Virus record (IMG/VR): IMGVR_UViG_3300032770_000098 | Location: 1 to 21,393 of that record | DNA length: 21,393 nt | Strand: one strand, 5' to 3' | Source of the DNA: a virus | Shown: positions 6,979-12,829 of the stretch, one piece after another | Layout of the letters: each line of letters begins with the position of its first letter | Position numbering within the stretch: the first letter of the stretch is position 1 | Made by a program: the position numbers and the translations under genes | Notes under the pieces: generated by a model | Database searches by the model: none | Seen by the model: the letters and a program-made list of their open reading frames with translations, nothing else | Told to the model about the DNA's origin: nothing

Positions 6979-7410
6979 TCAGATCTGGTTGAACGGCCCC
7001 TGGATGACCGCGTAGGTTACCGGGCCACTGACCGTCGACCAGTCAAGGTACAGGTTCCCGTCGGACTGCTCGAACCGGTCCGTGGTGAACGGCCCTACGA
7101 TCGCCGTGCCCGCCGTGGTGCCCCACGCATAGGTCAGGTCACCGACGGACCCCTGCGTGAATACGCCGTTGGACGGGTACGGGCTGGTCTGCGCGGTCCC
7201 GGCGACATTGTTGCCGTTGCCGGTCGCCCGGACGGTCAGCGTGCCCGCCGTGGTGCCCCACTGGACAGCCAGGGTCACCTTCCCCAGATTTGCCGTGGAC
7301 AGGGTGCCGGCCGCCACATAGTCACCCGCAGTGTGCGGGGTGTTCCACGTCACGGCGGCGCCGCTGTCCTTGGCCAGGGCGGTGACCGTGGCAAGGGTGC
7401 GTGCTGTCAT
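6979..7410 (-). CDS. Decoration-like protein downstream of major capsid
   Basis: A 143-aa Thr/Gly/Val-rich protein, almost all predicted beta strand, encoded 18 nt after the major capsid gene. This is the usual place for a capsid decoration or head-stabilising protein. It contains two copies of a QWGTTAGT / AWGTTAGT strand, encoded by an exact 22-nt direct repeat (7105-7126 and 7240-7261), suggesting internal duplication. The C-terminus (IVGPFTTDRFEQSDGNLYL, then a TVSGPVTYAVIQ strand) is similar to that of the 121-aa protein at 11-376. The ATG at 7410 has AGGAG 6 nt upstream. With many surface Thr and Ser residues, it is a plausible acceptor for the adjacent glycosyltransferases; that is inference. 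Confidence 0.8.
   Translation of the reverse strand: MTARTLATVTALAKDSGAAVTWNTPHTAGDYVAAGTLSTANLGKVTLAVQWGTTAGTLTVRATGNGNNVAGTAQTSPYPSNGVFTQGSVGDLTYAWGTTAGTAIVGPFTTDRFEQSDGNLYLDWSTVSGPVTYAVIQGPFNQI
7105..7261. repeat. 22-nt direct repeat within decoration-like gene
   Basis: An identical 22-base string lies at 7105-7126 and 7240-7261, in the same reading frame, encoding the two WGTTAGT strands. Conservation at third positions suggests a recent duplication or gene conversion rather than chance. Confidence 0.8.
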
Positions 7411-7428
7411 GTCTTACTCCTTTCCAGG

Positions 7429-8313
7429 TCAGATGCCGGCCGGGCGGGTGACGTAGGCGACGGCGATGGCGTCGGGGCGGACCAGCTTGGCACCGAACAC
7501 GTGCAGGCCCCGGACGCCATCAGCGAACGTGGTCTGAAGCCTCAGTGCTTCCGTCTGGACGATCTGCTCGGCGTAGGTCAGCGCCATCGGGTGGCCGGCC
7601 TGCACAATCCAGTTGGACCCGGAGTAGTTGACGGCGTTGTTCGACACGTAGATGTCGAAGCCGGCGGCGCGGCCGATCATGCCGGTCGTGAACACCTCGG
7701 ACGGCTGGCCCTGCATGTCGGTGATCGCGATGAACGCCTGGGTCTGCTCCAGCAGCGCTTCCGCCCACGGGGGGACCACGACGTAGCGGCCCTGCATGGG
7801 GATGTTCGCCTGCGAGAGCTGCACCTTCAGTGGCAGGAGAACCTGCTGGTAGAAGTCCGCCGGGGTCGTCGAGGAGTACACGGCGGGAGTCTTCGGGGAA
7901 CCGGAGGTGCCGACCGTGTTACCGGACGCGACACCCGTGTAGAGGCCGGCGATGTACTGGTCGGCGTTGTCGGCCAGCTTGTAGGAGGCTCGTTCTTCCA
8001 GGTACGACTGCATGTCACCCGCGGCCTGCCGCCGGTCCACGTCGTCGACGCTGAAGCTGAACGAGTACGCCTGGTCGATGTTGAGGTCCAGGCCGGCGTC
8101 GTTGAGAGCCTGGTAGGTCAGGGTGCTGTTCGGCGTGTACGAGGTGATCACGGGGTCGCCGAACTGCGTGATGTGCACGACGTTGCCGGGGCCGCTGATC
8201 TCGCCCTCGTAGTCGTTGTTGACGATGCCGGGGCCACCGAACACAAGGTTCTTCTGCAGGGCAGCAAGGATGACCTTGCTCCAGATTTCGGGCTTAAATG
8301 CCAAAACCGACAT
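7429..8313 (-). CDS. Major capsid protein (HK97 fold)
   Basis: A 294-aa protein that fits the phage major capsid protein in size and in position directly after the scaffold gene. The N-terminus MSVLAFKPEIWSKVILAAL and the VNNDYEGEISGPGNVVHI segment (about 31-48) are typical of actinophage and P22-type coat proteins. The middle (ERASYKLADNADQYIAGLY) is the spine-helix region, and the C-terminal half has GRYVVVPPWAEALLEQ and DIYVSNNAV strand-helix pairs of the A domain. No protease-cleaved delta domain is visible, which agrees with a separate scaffold. The ribosome site is AGGTGG, 6 nt before the ATG. A small hairpin (8338-8351) lies in its leader. Confidence 0.9.
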   Translation of the reverse strand: MSVLAFKPEIWSKVILAALQKNLVFGGPGIVNNDYEGEISGPGNVVHITQFGDPVITSYTPNSTLTYQALNDAGLDLNIDQAYSFSFSVDDVDRRQAAGDMQSYLEERASYKLADNADQYIAGLYTGVASGNTVGTSGSPKTPAVYSSTTPADFYQQVLLPLKVQLSQANIPMQGRYVVVPPWAEALLEQTQAFIAITDMQGQPSEVFTTGMIGRAAGFDIYVSNNAVNYSGSNWIVQAGHPMALTYAEQIVQTEALRLQTTFADGVRGLHVFGAKLVRPDAIAVAYVTRPAGI

Positions 8314-8337
8314 ATCTCACCACCTAGGGGTGTTTCC

Positions 8338-8351
8338 GCCCGAAATCGGGC
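8338..8351. other. Small hairpin in leader of capsid gene
   Basis: GCCCGA and TCGGGC flank a two-base centre about 25 nt upstream of the capsid ATG. There is no U-run, so it is not a terminator. It could stabilise the 5' end of a processed capsid mRNA or be chance in GC-rich DNA. Confidence 0.35.
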
Positions 8352-8447
8352 ACGGGTGAACGGATGGGATTACTCCGGCCACCACGCCTGGCGGTGCATG
8401 CCGTTGTGCGATGCGCGCCCGCGCGCCGGGCGCAGGCGATGAACTAG

Positions 8448-9248
8448 CTAGCGGCGCGATGCGCGCCGCGGGCCGAACCCGAGAGTCTCCAGTAGTCCCT
8501 CATTGATGGCCTTCTGAAGCTGCGACGGGGACGCCGCCTGCACGTCCGTCTCGGTCCACTGCCTCGGCGCGTTCGGTGCCCCCGTGAACTGGCCGGGACC
8601 GGACTTCGGCACCGACGGCGGGGCAGGCGGCTCCGGCGCCGCAGGCGCGGGCGGGGCCAGCTTGTACTGCGGATGCGCCTCAAGCGCCGCCGTGATCGCG
8701 TCCTTGACCCGCTGCCCGAAGCCGTCCGCAGCCGGGTCCAGCCCGGCGAGCGTCGCGGCGAACGAGCGGGAGTCCAGCAGCGCGTTCCCGTCCGCAGCCA
8801 TCGTGGCGGCGTTGCGGAACACGGCCAGTTCCACGGCGGCCTGCCGGGCGCGGTCCCGTTCGGAGTCCCGTTCGGACTGGGACCTGGTGAGCTGCTCGGT
8901 GAGCTGCTCAGCGGTCGGCGGTTCCTCGGGGGCCAGGCCGAGCGCTTTCGCGAACGCTTCCCGCTGCCGCACCTGCTCGGCCTGGAAACCGGCGAGCTGG
9001 TCAGCGACTTCCTTGGCCTTGACCCGGTTGGCGGCGTTCTCGGTGCGCAACTCCCTGAACTGCTTCTGCGCCCATGGGGGGAGTTCGTCAGCGTTCCCGG
9101 CTGGTGCGGGCGGCTGGCTGGCTGGCGGCTCCTGGCCACTGGCCGGCCTGGGTGGTTCGCTTTGCGGTGCAGGTGCCGGGTCGGCTGCTGGTGCGGGATC
9201 TGCCGTCGGCGCCCCTGTGGCCGGCGGTTCCGGTGGGGTTTCGGACAT
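8448..9248 (-). CDS. Capsid scaffolding protein
   Basis: A 266-aa protein directly before the major capsid gene. Residues 1-55 are low-complexity Pro/Ala. A long charged helical part spans about 60-150 (QKQFRELRTENAANRVKAKE, then LTRSQSERDSERDRARQAAV). A Pro/Ala linker follows at about 198-220, and the C-terminus is short and helical (QLQKAINEGLLETLGFG), ending basic (RRASRR). This coiled, low-complexity organisation with a basic tail is typical of scaffolds that bind coat protein through the C-terminus. No protease domain or separate prohead protease gene is seen in the window. AGGAGGG is 8 nt before the ATG. Two hairpins (9278-9296, 9300-9322) lie just upstream. Confidence 0.88.
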   Translation of the reverse strand: MSETPPEPPATGAPTADPAPAADPAPAPQSEPPRPASGQEPPASQPPAPAGNADELPPWAQKQFRELRTENAANRVKAKEVADQLAGFQAEQVRQREAFAKALGLAPEEPPTAEQLTEQLTRSQSERDSERDRARQAAVELAVFRNAATMAADGNALLDSRSFAATLAGLDPAADGFGQRVKDAITAALEAHPQYKLAPPAPAAPEPPAPPSVPKSGPGQFTGAPNAPRQWTETDVQAASPSQLQKAINEGLLETLGFGPRRASRR

Positions 9249-9277
9249 GGCGGTAGCCCTCCTGGAGCTTCGCGAAA

Positions 9278-9296
9278 GCCCGGCACCTGGCCGGGC
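9278..9296 (-). other. Second hairpin between terminator and scaffold gene
   Basis: A perfect 7-bp stem (GCCCGGC / GCCGGGC) with a 5-nt loop, followed on the minus strand only by a short TTT. It sits directly after the U-run terminator at 9300-9322 and could be a second weak terminator or a structure at a processed mRNA 5' end. Confidence 0.45.
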
Positions 9297-9299
9297 ATG

Positions 9300-9322
9300 A
9301 AAAAACCCCGCACTAGGCGGGG
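9300..9322 (-). terminator. Intrinsic terminator inside the late operon
   Basis: On the minus strand a 6-bp GC stem (CCCCGC / GCGGGG, loop CTAGT) is followed by six T. It would end transcripts arriving from the minor capsid gene before they reach scaffold and capsid. No clear promoter lies between it and the scaffold start. Confidence 0.75.
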
Positions 9323-9327
9323 CGGCT

Positions 9328-9339
9328 TAGGGTGAGCGC
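9328..9339 (+). promoter_or_regulatory. Leaderless-type -10 box upstream of 9340 gene
   Basis: TAGGGT (9328-9333) plus six bases (GAGCGC) leads directly to the ATG at 9340. There is no Shine-Dalgarno. The 17 bases from the box into the coding sequence differ at only two positions from those ahead of the gene at 1805. Confidence 0.55.
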
Positions 9340-9657
9340 ATGACAGGTGAGGACGCCTACCTGCTGGCGATCATCGGGCATGAGCTGTACAGGGCTACCC
9401 TGATCGGCCATGCGCCGCCGATCATTGAGAAGCTGCGCGAGCGAATGCTCAGCCCGCAGCCCGGCGATCTCGTGCTGGAGGTGTCACGCCTTGGCGGCTT
9501 CCGCCCGGACCGCTTTGACCCGGACAGCATTGGCCGCCTCGTTCGCGTCGAAGGTGACCGGTTCGTAGTTGAGCCGCTCCACGAACCCGGCAAAGAGCAA
9601 GGCTGGCAGAACGCGACGTTCGTGGCGCTTCCCGATCGCAACGGCTGGCTTGACTAG
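9340..9657 (+). CDS. Plus-strand hypothetical protein between head genes
   Basis: A 105-aa soluble protein of unknown function. The N-terminal third is helical (LLAIIGHELYRATLIG, then IIEKLRERML). The rest looks like a small beta barrel (GDLVLEVSR, IGRLVRVEGDRFVVEPL, WQNATFVALP), reminiscent of KOW/SH3-like folds. It is expressed from its own leaderless promoter, in the opposite direction to scaffold and minor capsid genes. Its stop TAG shares CTAG (9654-9657) with the stop of the minor capsid gene. Independent promoter, opposite strand and position mark it as an accessory (moron-type) gene. No family recognised. Confidence 0.78.
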   Translation: MTGEDAYLLAIIGHELYRATLIGHAPPIIEKLRERMLSPQPGDLVLEVSRLGGFRPDRFDPDSIGRLVRVEGDRFVVEPLHEPGKEQGWQNATFVALPDRNGWLD

Positions 9658-10949
9658 TGCGCCCGGGCCGGATGCTCCCGCCGCTGGACGCTGACCTTCA
9701 TCATCCGCAGCCCGGTGCGCTGCCTGTGTTCCGCTGACGCTGCCCGGGCGGCAGCCAGTTCCCGCCGCGCCTTCGTGCGTGCCTGCGGTGTGATCGCGGC
9801 GCTGGCCCTGCGCCCGGCCGCGCGGACTTTCCGCTCGAGAGCGCGCTGTTCCTGGCTGGCCTTATACACCTCGGCCGCTTGCCCGATCGCAATCGGGTTC
9901 GTGACCTCAGGGGCGATACCCGCGCCGAGGGGCACGTCGAAGCAGCGGCAGTTCGGGTGTCTCCACCCGGCCGCCCGCGCCTCGCCGTAGGTCGGGTAAC
10001 CGGCGGTCGCGCCGCTCAGCGAGATCGTGCGGCCAAGCCAGGGCAGGCATCGGGGACAGGACCCTTCGGTGCTGTGCGTGCCGATGACGGCGAGGTCGAT
10101 CCCGGCGCGCAGCATGGCCGCGTGCTGCATGTCGTCCCACGAGTTGCTGACCGCTGTCCTCGTGGCCATCTCCACATAGGAAACGAGGTCCCAGTTCCGG
10201 CCAGCCTTGTCGGTGAACCCGGTGATGCCCTGGCCGGTGAGGTCGTCGAGGGCTTTCTGTGCGGCCTGGATACGGGACAGGGACAGCGACGAGTACGGGG
10301 CGCCGCCGCGGGTGTCCCCGATGGCACTGCTGATAGCGCGCTCGAAGATGGTCGGCTGGCGGGGTGCGGCGGGCAGCGCACGGCGTTCCGGTGCGGCGGG
10401 CAGCGCGAGACGCGGTGATGGCGTCCCGGCAGCCCTGGGTGCGGACGGGACCGCCCGGAGCGGGACGGTGGGCAGCGGCTCGGCCGCCTTGTCTGCTGCA
10501 TCCGCTACGGCGGTGAGCGTGTCCTGCAGCGCCCCGGTGGCCTTGTCTGCGGCGTCGTCGAGGGAGCGGGCGAGCGGCTGCGTGTATGGCCTCGTATCGG
10601 CCGGTGCTGGCGGCAGGGGGCGCGGGGTGGCGGGGAGGGGGGTCGCAGCAGCCTCATGGGCCGCCTCAGCCGCTTGCGCCGCAGAGTCAGCCGCTTGCGC
10701 TGCAGCGTCGTCCAGGACGGCCCGGACCCGGGGCGCTGCAGCCGTGAACACGGCGTCCGCGGTCCGCTGCAGCTGCCGGGCTGCCACGGTCCGGGTCATT
10801 GTGCGGGTGGCGATCTTGCGGGCCAGGGATGCGGCAGCGGCGATGAGGTGCTGCTCGATGCGGGCGTAGATCGCGGCGATGATGGCGGCGGCGGCTTCGG
10901 CGTGGTCTTCGCGGCGGTCGCCGGGGGTCTGGGGCTGGGGAGTCGTCAC
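9654..10949 (-). CDS. Minor capsid protein (min_cap2 / MuF-like)
   Basis: A 431-aa protein. Residues 1-110 are long Ala-rich helices. Residues about 104-200 are Pro/Ala low-complexity with repeats of LPAAPERRALPAAP type. The conserved domain follows at about 200-345: DDLTGQGITGFTDKAGRNW, then SYVEMATRTAVSNSW, then CPRC (298-301) and GWRHPNCRC (328-336). The HPNCRC motif is the hallmark of Phage_min_cap2/MuF-type minor capsid proteins, which are packaged inside the head or sit near the portal. The C-terminal 80 residues are basic and helical. The start is GTG 10949 with only a weak ribosome site. No toxin or ADP-ribosyltransferase domain is fused to it. It diverges from the plus-strand SWIM operon. 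Confidence 0.88.
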   Translation of the reverse strand: MTTPQPQTPGDRREDHAEAAAAIIAAIYARIEQHLIAAAASLARKIATRTMTRTVAARQLQRTADAVFTAAAPRVRAVLDDAAAQAADSAAQAAEAAHEAAATPLPATPRPLPPAPADTRPYTQPLARSLDDAADKATGALQDTLTAVADAADKAAEPLPTVPLRAVPSAPRAAGTPSPRLALPAAPERRALPAAPRQPTIFERAISSAIGDTRGGAPYSSLSLSRIQAAQKALDDLTGQGITGFTDKAGRNWDLVSYVEMATRTAVSNSWDDMQHAAMLRAGIDLAVIGTHSTEGSCPRCLPWLGRTISLSGATAGYPTYGEARAAGWRHPNCRCFDVPLGAGIAPEVTNPIAIGQAAEVYKASQEQRALERKVRAAGRRASAAITPQARTKARRELAAARAASAEHRQRTGLRMMKVSVQRREHPARAH

Positions 10950-11013
10950 AGGCAGCGGTCCCGTCCATGCGCACCAGTCTGCGGCCAGAATCCCGGAAAC
11001 TTCGTTAACGCTG

Positions 11014-11042
11014 TTGCACTGTCCTGCTCACTCCGGTAGTGT
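11014..11042 (+). promoter_or_regulatory. Sigma70-type promoter of the SWIM operon
   Basis: TTGCAC (11014-11019) and TAGTGT (11037-11042) are separated by exactly 17 bp. The -10 box ends 7 nt before the GTG at 11050, so the mRNA is probably leaderless. This is the best full promoter in the window. Confidence 0.75.
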
Positions 11043-11055
11043 TCACATTGTGAAC
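11041..11055. promoter_or_regulatory. Perfect palindrome over -10 end and start codon
   Basis: GTTCACA-T-TGTGAAC, a 15-bp perfect inverted repeat, overlaps the last two bases of the -10 box, the transcription start and the GTG start codon. This is a classic repressor operator position. The HTH protein encoded third in this operon is a candidate ligand (inference). Confidence 0.65.
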
Positions 11056-11406
11056 GAGGTTAAGGGAATCGCGAGCGTCACCTACGCCCACTGCCTGCGC
11101 TGCGGCCGGAAGCTCCGCGCCGCCGCCAGCATCACCCGCGGCTACGGGCCCGGCTGCCGGGCGCGCATCCTCGCCGCAGCGAAGCTCACCGCGCTCGCCG
11201 GCTTCACCGCCGACCAGATCAGCAAGGCCCGCGAGCTCATCGAGGACGGCGGCGTTGCCCGCATCCGGCGCGGCATCTACCGCATGGCCAGCAGCGACGG
11301 AACCCGCACCTACCTCACTGCGGCGACCGGCCAGTGCAACTGCCCCGCCGGGCTCCGTGGCCGGGCCTGCTACCACGCCGCAACCGCCCGCATTGTCAGC
11401 GCCTGA
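11050..11406 (+). CDS. SWIM zinc-finger protein with N-terminal CxxC motif
   Basis: A 118-aa protein starting at a leaderless GTG. The N-terminal motif CLRCGRKLRAAASITRGYGP, then Cys36 (C15, C18, C36), is the short DUF6011-like zinc element common in actinobacterial phages. The C-terminus has CNC (96-98), then CYH (107-109), the CxC...CxH signature of a SWIM zinc finger, which binds DNA or protein partners. Between them lies a helical region. It is first in a four-gene operon whose third gene is an HTH regulator. A DNA-linked regulatory or host-takeover role is likely but not shown. The longer upstream frame, open from 10879, has no ribosome site. Confidence 0.85.
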   Translation: MNEVKGIASVTYAHCLRCGRKLRAAASITRGYGPGCRARILAAAKLTALAGFTADQISKARELIEDGGVARIRRGIYRMASSDGTRTYLTAATGQCNCPAGLRGRACYHAATARIVSA

Positions 11407-11419
11407 AGGAGAATCTGAA

Positions 11420-11641
11420 ATGACCACCACGGATCTGGCTGCCGCCGCTGCTATCGCCACCGCTATCACGCCGACCCGGCTGCTCACCGTCGATGACGCG
11501 GTTGCCGCCGCTGAAATCCTCCGCGAGACGTACGCCGGGCACGAGGGCGCAGCGCTCGACCTCGCCACGGAGAGCCGGCTGGAAGACCTGCTCACGCCCG
11601 AACTTGAGGCACTGTGCGCCGCGTTCGGCGTCGAGGTGTGA
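11420..11641 (+). CDS. 73-aa Ala-rich acidic hypothetical protein
   Basis: A 73-aa protein, helical and acidic, with a Thr/Ala-rich N-terminus (TTTDLAAAAAIATAITPT) and a pair of predicted helices ending LEDLLTPELEALCAAFGVEV. The ATG at 11420 has AGGAG 8 nt upstream and the gene begins 13 nt after the SWIM gene, so the two are co-transcribed. Its stop lies inside an inverted repeat that precedes the HTH gene. No family recognised; a small partner or regulator of the adjacent DNA-binding proteins is conceivable. Confidence 0.75.
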   Translation: MTTTDLAAAAAIATAITPTRLLTVDDAVAAAEILRETYAGHEGAALDLATESRLEDLLTPELEALCAAFGVEV

Positions 11642-11648
11642 AACCTCG
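11632..11648. promoter_or_regulatory. Inverted repeat at the -35 position of the HTH gene
   Basis: CGAGGT and ACCTCG flank a 5-nt centre (GTGAA), overlapping the stop of the previous gene. The centre lies where a -35 box would be for the -10 at 11659, a plausible operator for autoregulation of the HTH gene. Confidence 0.45.
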
Positions 11649-11658
11649 TGCACACCGT

Positions 11659-11671
11659 TACATTGGATGGC
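11659..11671 (+). promoter_or_regulatory. Leaderless-type -10 box of the HTH gene
   Basis: TACATT at 11659-11664 is followed by seven bases and the GTG at 11672. No Shine-Dalgarno is present before that GTG. It suggests the HTH gene also has its own promoter inside the operon. Confidence 0.5.
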
Positions 11672-11902
11672 GTGACCACCGAGTACCTAAGCCAGGCCGA
11701 TGTCGGCCGCGCGCTCGGCGTGAGCCGGCATGTTGTGGGCGCGTGGCGCAGGCGGCACAAGGACTTCCCGGCCCCGGACGCGACCGTCAGCGGTTCCCCC
11801 GTATGGCTGGCGAAGCGGCTGCCCGAGATCAGGGAATGGGAAGCGAACCGTCCCGGCCAGGGGGCCGGAGGCGGAAGACCACGAAAGGACAAAGACCAAT
11901 GA
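11672..11902 (+). CDS. AlpA/MerR-like HTH DNA-binding protein with AT-hook-like tail
   Basis: A 76-aa protein. Residues about 4-50 form a winged helix-turn-helix of excisionase/AlpA type (YLSQADVGRALGVSRHVVGA, then WRRRHKDFPAPD and SPVWLAKRLPEIREW). The C-terminal tail has GGGRPRKDK, an AT-hook-like GRP core. It probably binds DNA as a small regulator. The GTG at 11672 is preferred because a TANNNT box lies 7 nt upstream and the fold begins there; GTG at 11648 would add eight residues. Its stop overlaps the next ATG (ATGA). Palindromes at 11632-11648 and 11041-11055 are candidate binding sites (inference). Confidence 0.85.
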   Translation: MTTEYLSQADVGRALGVSRHVVGAWRRRHKDFPAPDATVSGSPVWLAKRLPEIREWEANRPGQGAGGGRPRKDKDQ

Positions 11903-12075
11903 CACCCACGGCCGCTGACTTGCCTCCGATTCCATGCGCCGGCGGCTGCGGCAGGCAGATCTGGAGCAGATATGACCCCGACTGGTGCGAGCCGTGCTTC
12001 CTGGTCCACATTCAGTCCAGTAAAAGCTGGCCGAAGCGGACGCTGCGCACTGCGGAACCGGTGACGCCCGGCTAG
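11899..12075 (+). CDS. 58-aa zinc-ribbon protein
   Basis: A 58-aa protein with a single zinc-binding knuckle pair: CAGGCGRQIW, then CEPC (four Cys in two short motifs), resembling the small zinc ribbons common in actinophage genomes. A basic tail follows (SSKSWPKRTLRT). It overlaps the HTH stop by four bases (ATGA), so translation is coupled. The final TAG shares CTAG (12072-12075) with the stop of the converging minus-strand gene. Function unknown. Confidence 0.82.
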   Translation: MTPTAADLPPIPCAGGCGRQIWSRYDPDWCEPCFLVHIQSSKSWPKRTLRTAEPVTPG

Positions 12076-12407
12076 TTCGGTGTGTGCGCTACCCGCGCGT
12101 TGCCGTTCTGCCCGGTCAGCATCTTCGCCGACAGTTCCCGCAGCTCCCGCATCGCGCCCGTCACCGCCCGCTCCACATCCGCCTCTGACGGGGACGGCGA
12201 CTGGATCTGGGTGATGTTCTGCAGCGGCCCCTGGCCGAGCAGCGGGGACCGTTTCGTGGTGATCAGTAGGTAGATCACGGCCGCATGCTGCCCGGCCGTG
12301 ATCATCATGGGCATGCAGTCGAACCCATAGTCCTCACCCATGCACTGCTTCCCGATCACAGCAAGCGCGGTGGTGCGGATCTTCGCCGCGATGTCAGTGG
12401 CAGGCAT
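12072..12407 (-). CDS. 111-aa hypothetical protein
   Basis: A 111-aa soluble protein. Helices at the N-terminus (DIAAKIRTTALAVIGKQCMG) precede a hydrophobic middle (MPMMITAGQHAAVIYLLITT). The C-terminal helix is charged (EADVERAVTGAMRELRELSA). The ATG overlaps the TAA of the upstream 32-aa gene (TAATG), with AAGGTGAAGGA upstream. It is the last gene before the plus-strand island. The middle pattern resembles small hypothetical proteins encoded near portal genes in actinophages, but I recognise no named family. Confidence 0.78.
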   Translation of the reverse strand: MPATDIAAKIRTTALAVIGKQCMGEDYGFDCMPMMITAGQHAAVIYLLITTKRSPLLGQGPLQNITQIQSPSPSEADVERAVTGAMRELRELSAKMLTGQNGNARVAHTPN

Positions 12408-12505
12408 TATCCTTCACCTTCGCCTGCACAGCAGGTGCAGTCCTTGTCGCGGCAGCGGTGGCACTGGTTAGCCAGGCACTTCCCGCAAATGTACTTGGCG
12501 TCCAT
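12407..12505 (-). CDS. 32-aa cysteine-rich microprotein
   Basis: A 32-residue protein with seven Cys. From the N-terminus the motifs are CGKC, CHRC and CTCC plus a His, ending in an acidic Gly/Glu tail (AGEGEG). The ATG overlaps the TGA of the upstream gene (TGATG) and the TAA overlaps the next ATG (TAATG), so it is locked into the operon by overlaps on both sides; random open frames rarely do this. Cys spacing allows one or two zinc sites, metallothionein-like or a minimal zinc ribbon. Function unknown. Confidence 0.72.
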   Translation of the reverse strand: MDAKYICGKCLANQCHRCRDKDCTCCAGEGEG

Positions 12506-12798
12506 CAGTACCGGGCGCCCCCGCCGACCCATTTCGTGGCTTGTGAGTACGGTCCCGGTGCGGCCACCTCCACCCCCGTGTCCGCCTCGTCGCTCACCTG
12601 CCGGTCCGCCGGCGGGTGCGGATTCCCCCCCACCGTCACCGGGTACCCGCCCGGCGGTTCCGTCACCGAGGCGTCCGGCCTGTCCCGGTGCCGTTGCAGG
12701 TCCCCGGACAGGTCACGCGGGCCCGGGCCCGGGGCGATCGACGGCACCGCCTTCCCCTCCGGATTAGGCAGTGCCTCCCCCGGGCCGCGGGTCAGCAT
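12505..12798 (-). CDS. Pro/Gly-rich hypothetical protein
   Basis: About 97 aa, rich in Pro, Gly and Asp with little predicted secondary structure (RGPGEALPNPEGKAVPS, RHRDRPDASVTEPPGG, NPHPPADRQVSDEADTG). It ends in SQATKWVGGGARY. It may be a disordered linker or structural accessory protein. ATG 12798 is the first in-frame Met not overlapping the Gp49-like gene; no good ribosome site is seen, and the frame is open further upstream. The stop overlaps the next start. Codon use and the overlaps support it; a precise start and role cannot be given. Confidence 0.6.
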   Translation of the reverse strand: MLTRGPGEALPNPEGKAVPSIAPGPGPRDLSGDLQRHRDRPDASVTEPPGGYPVTVGGNPHPPADRQVSDEADTGVEVAAPGPYSQATKWVGGGARY

Positions 12799-12829
12799 GA
12801 CCGGCTGGCAAAGACAGCGCTGATCTCCG

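Noticed and set aside
7333-8442. 369-aa plus-strand frame antisense to the major capsid gene
   Set aside because: Val/Gly/Arg/His-rich with no recognisable domain; the capsid protein on the other strand is unmistakable.
10370-10730. Short DNA repeats that might be a CRISPR or tandem-repeat array
   Set aside because: They encode Ala/Pro low-complexity repeats of the minor capsid protein in frame and are irregular in length, so they are coding repeats.
9654-10949. Toxin or enzyme domain fused to the MuF-like minor capsid protein
   Set aside because: The C-terminal extension is short, basic and helical; no toxin, ADP-ribosyltransferase or nuclease motif is visible.
11005-12009. 334-aa minus-strand frame antisense to the SWIM-HTH operon
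   Set aside because: Ser/Arg/Ala-rich with no domain and no ribosome site; the plus-strand genes beneath have zinc and HTH motifs, ribosome sites and a consensus promoter.
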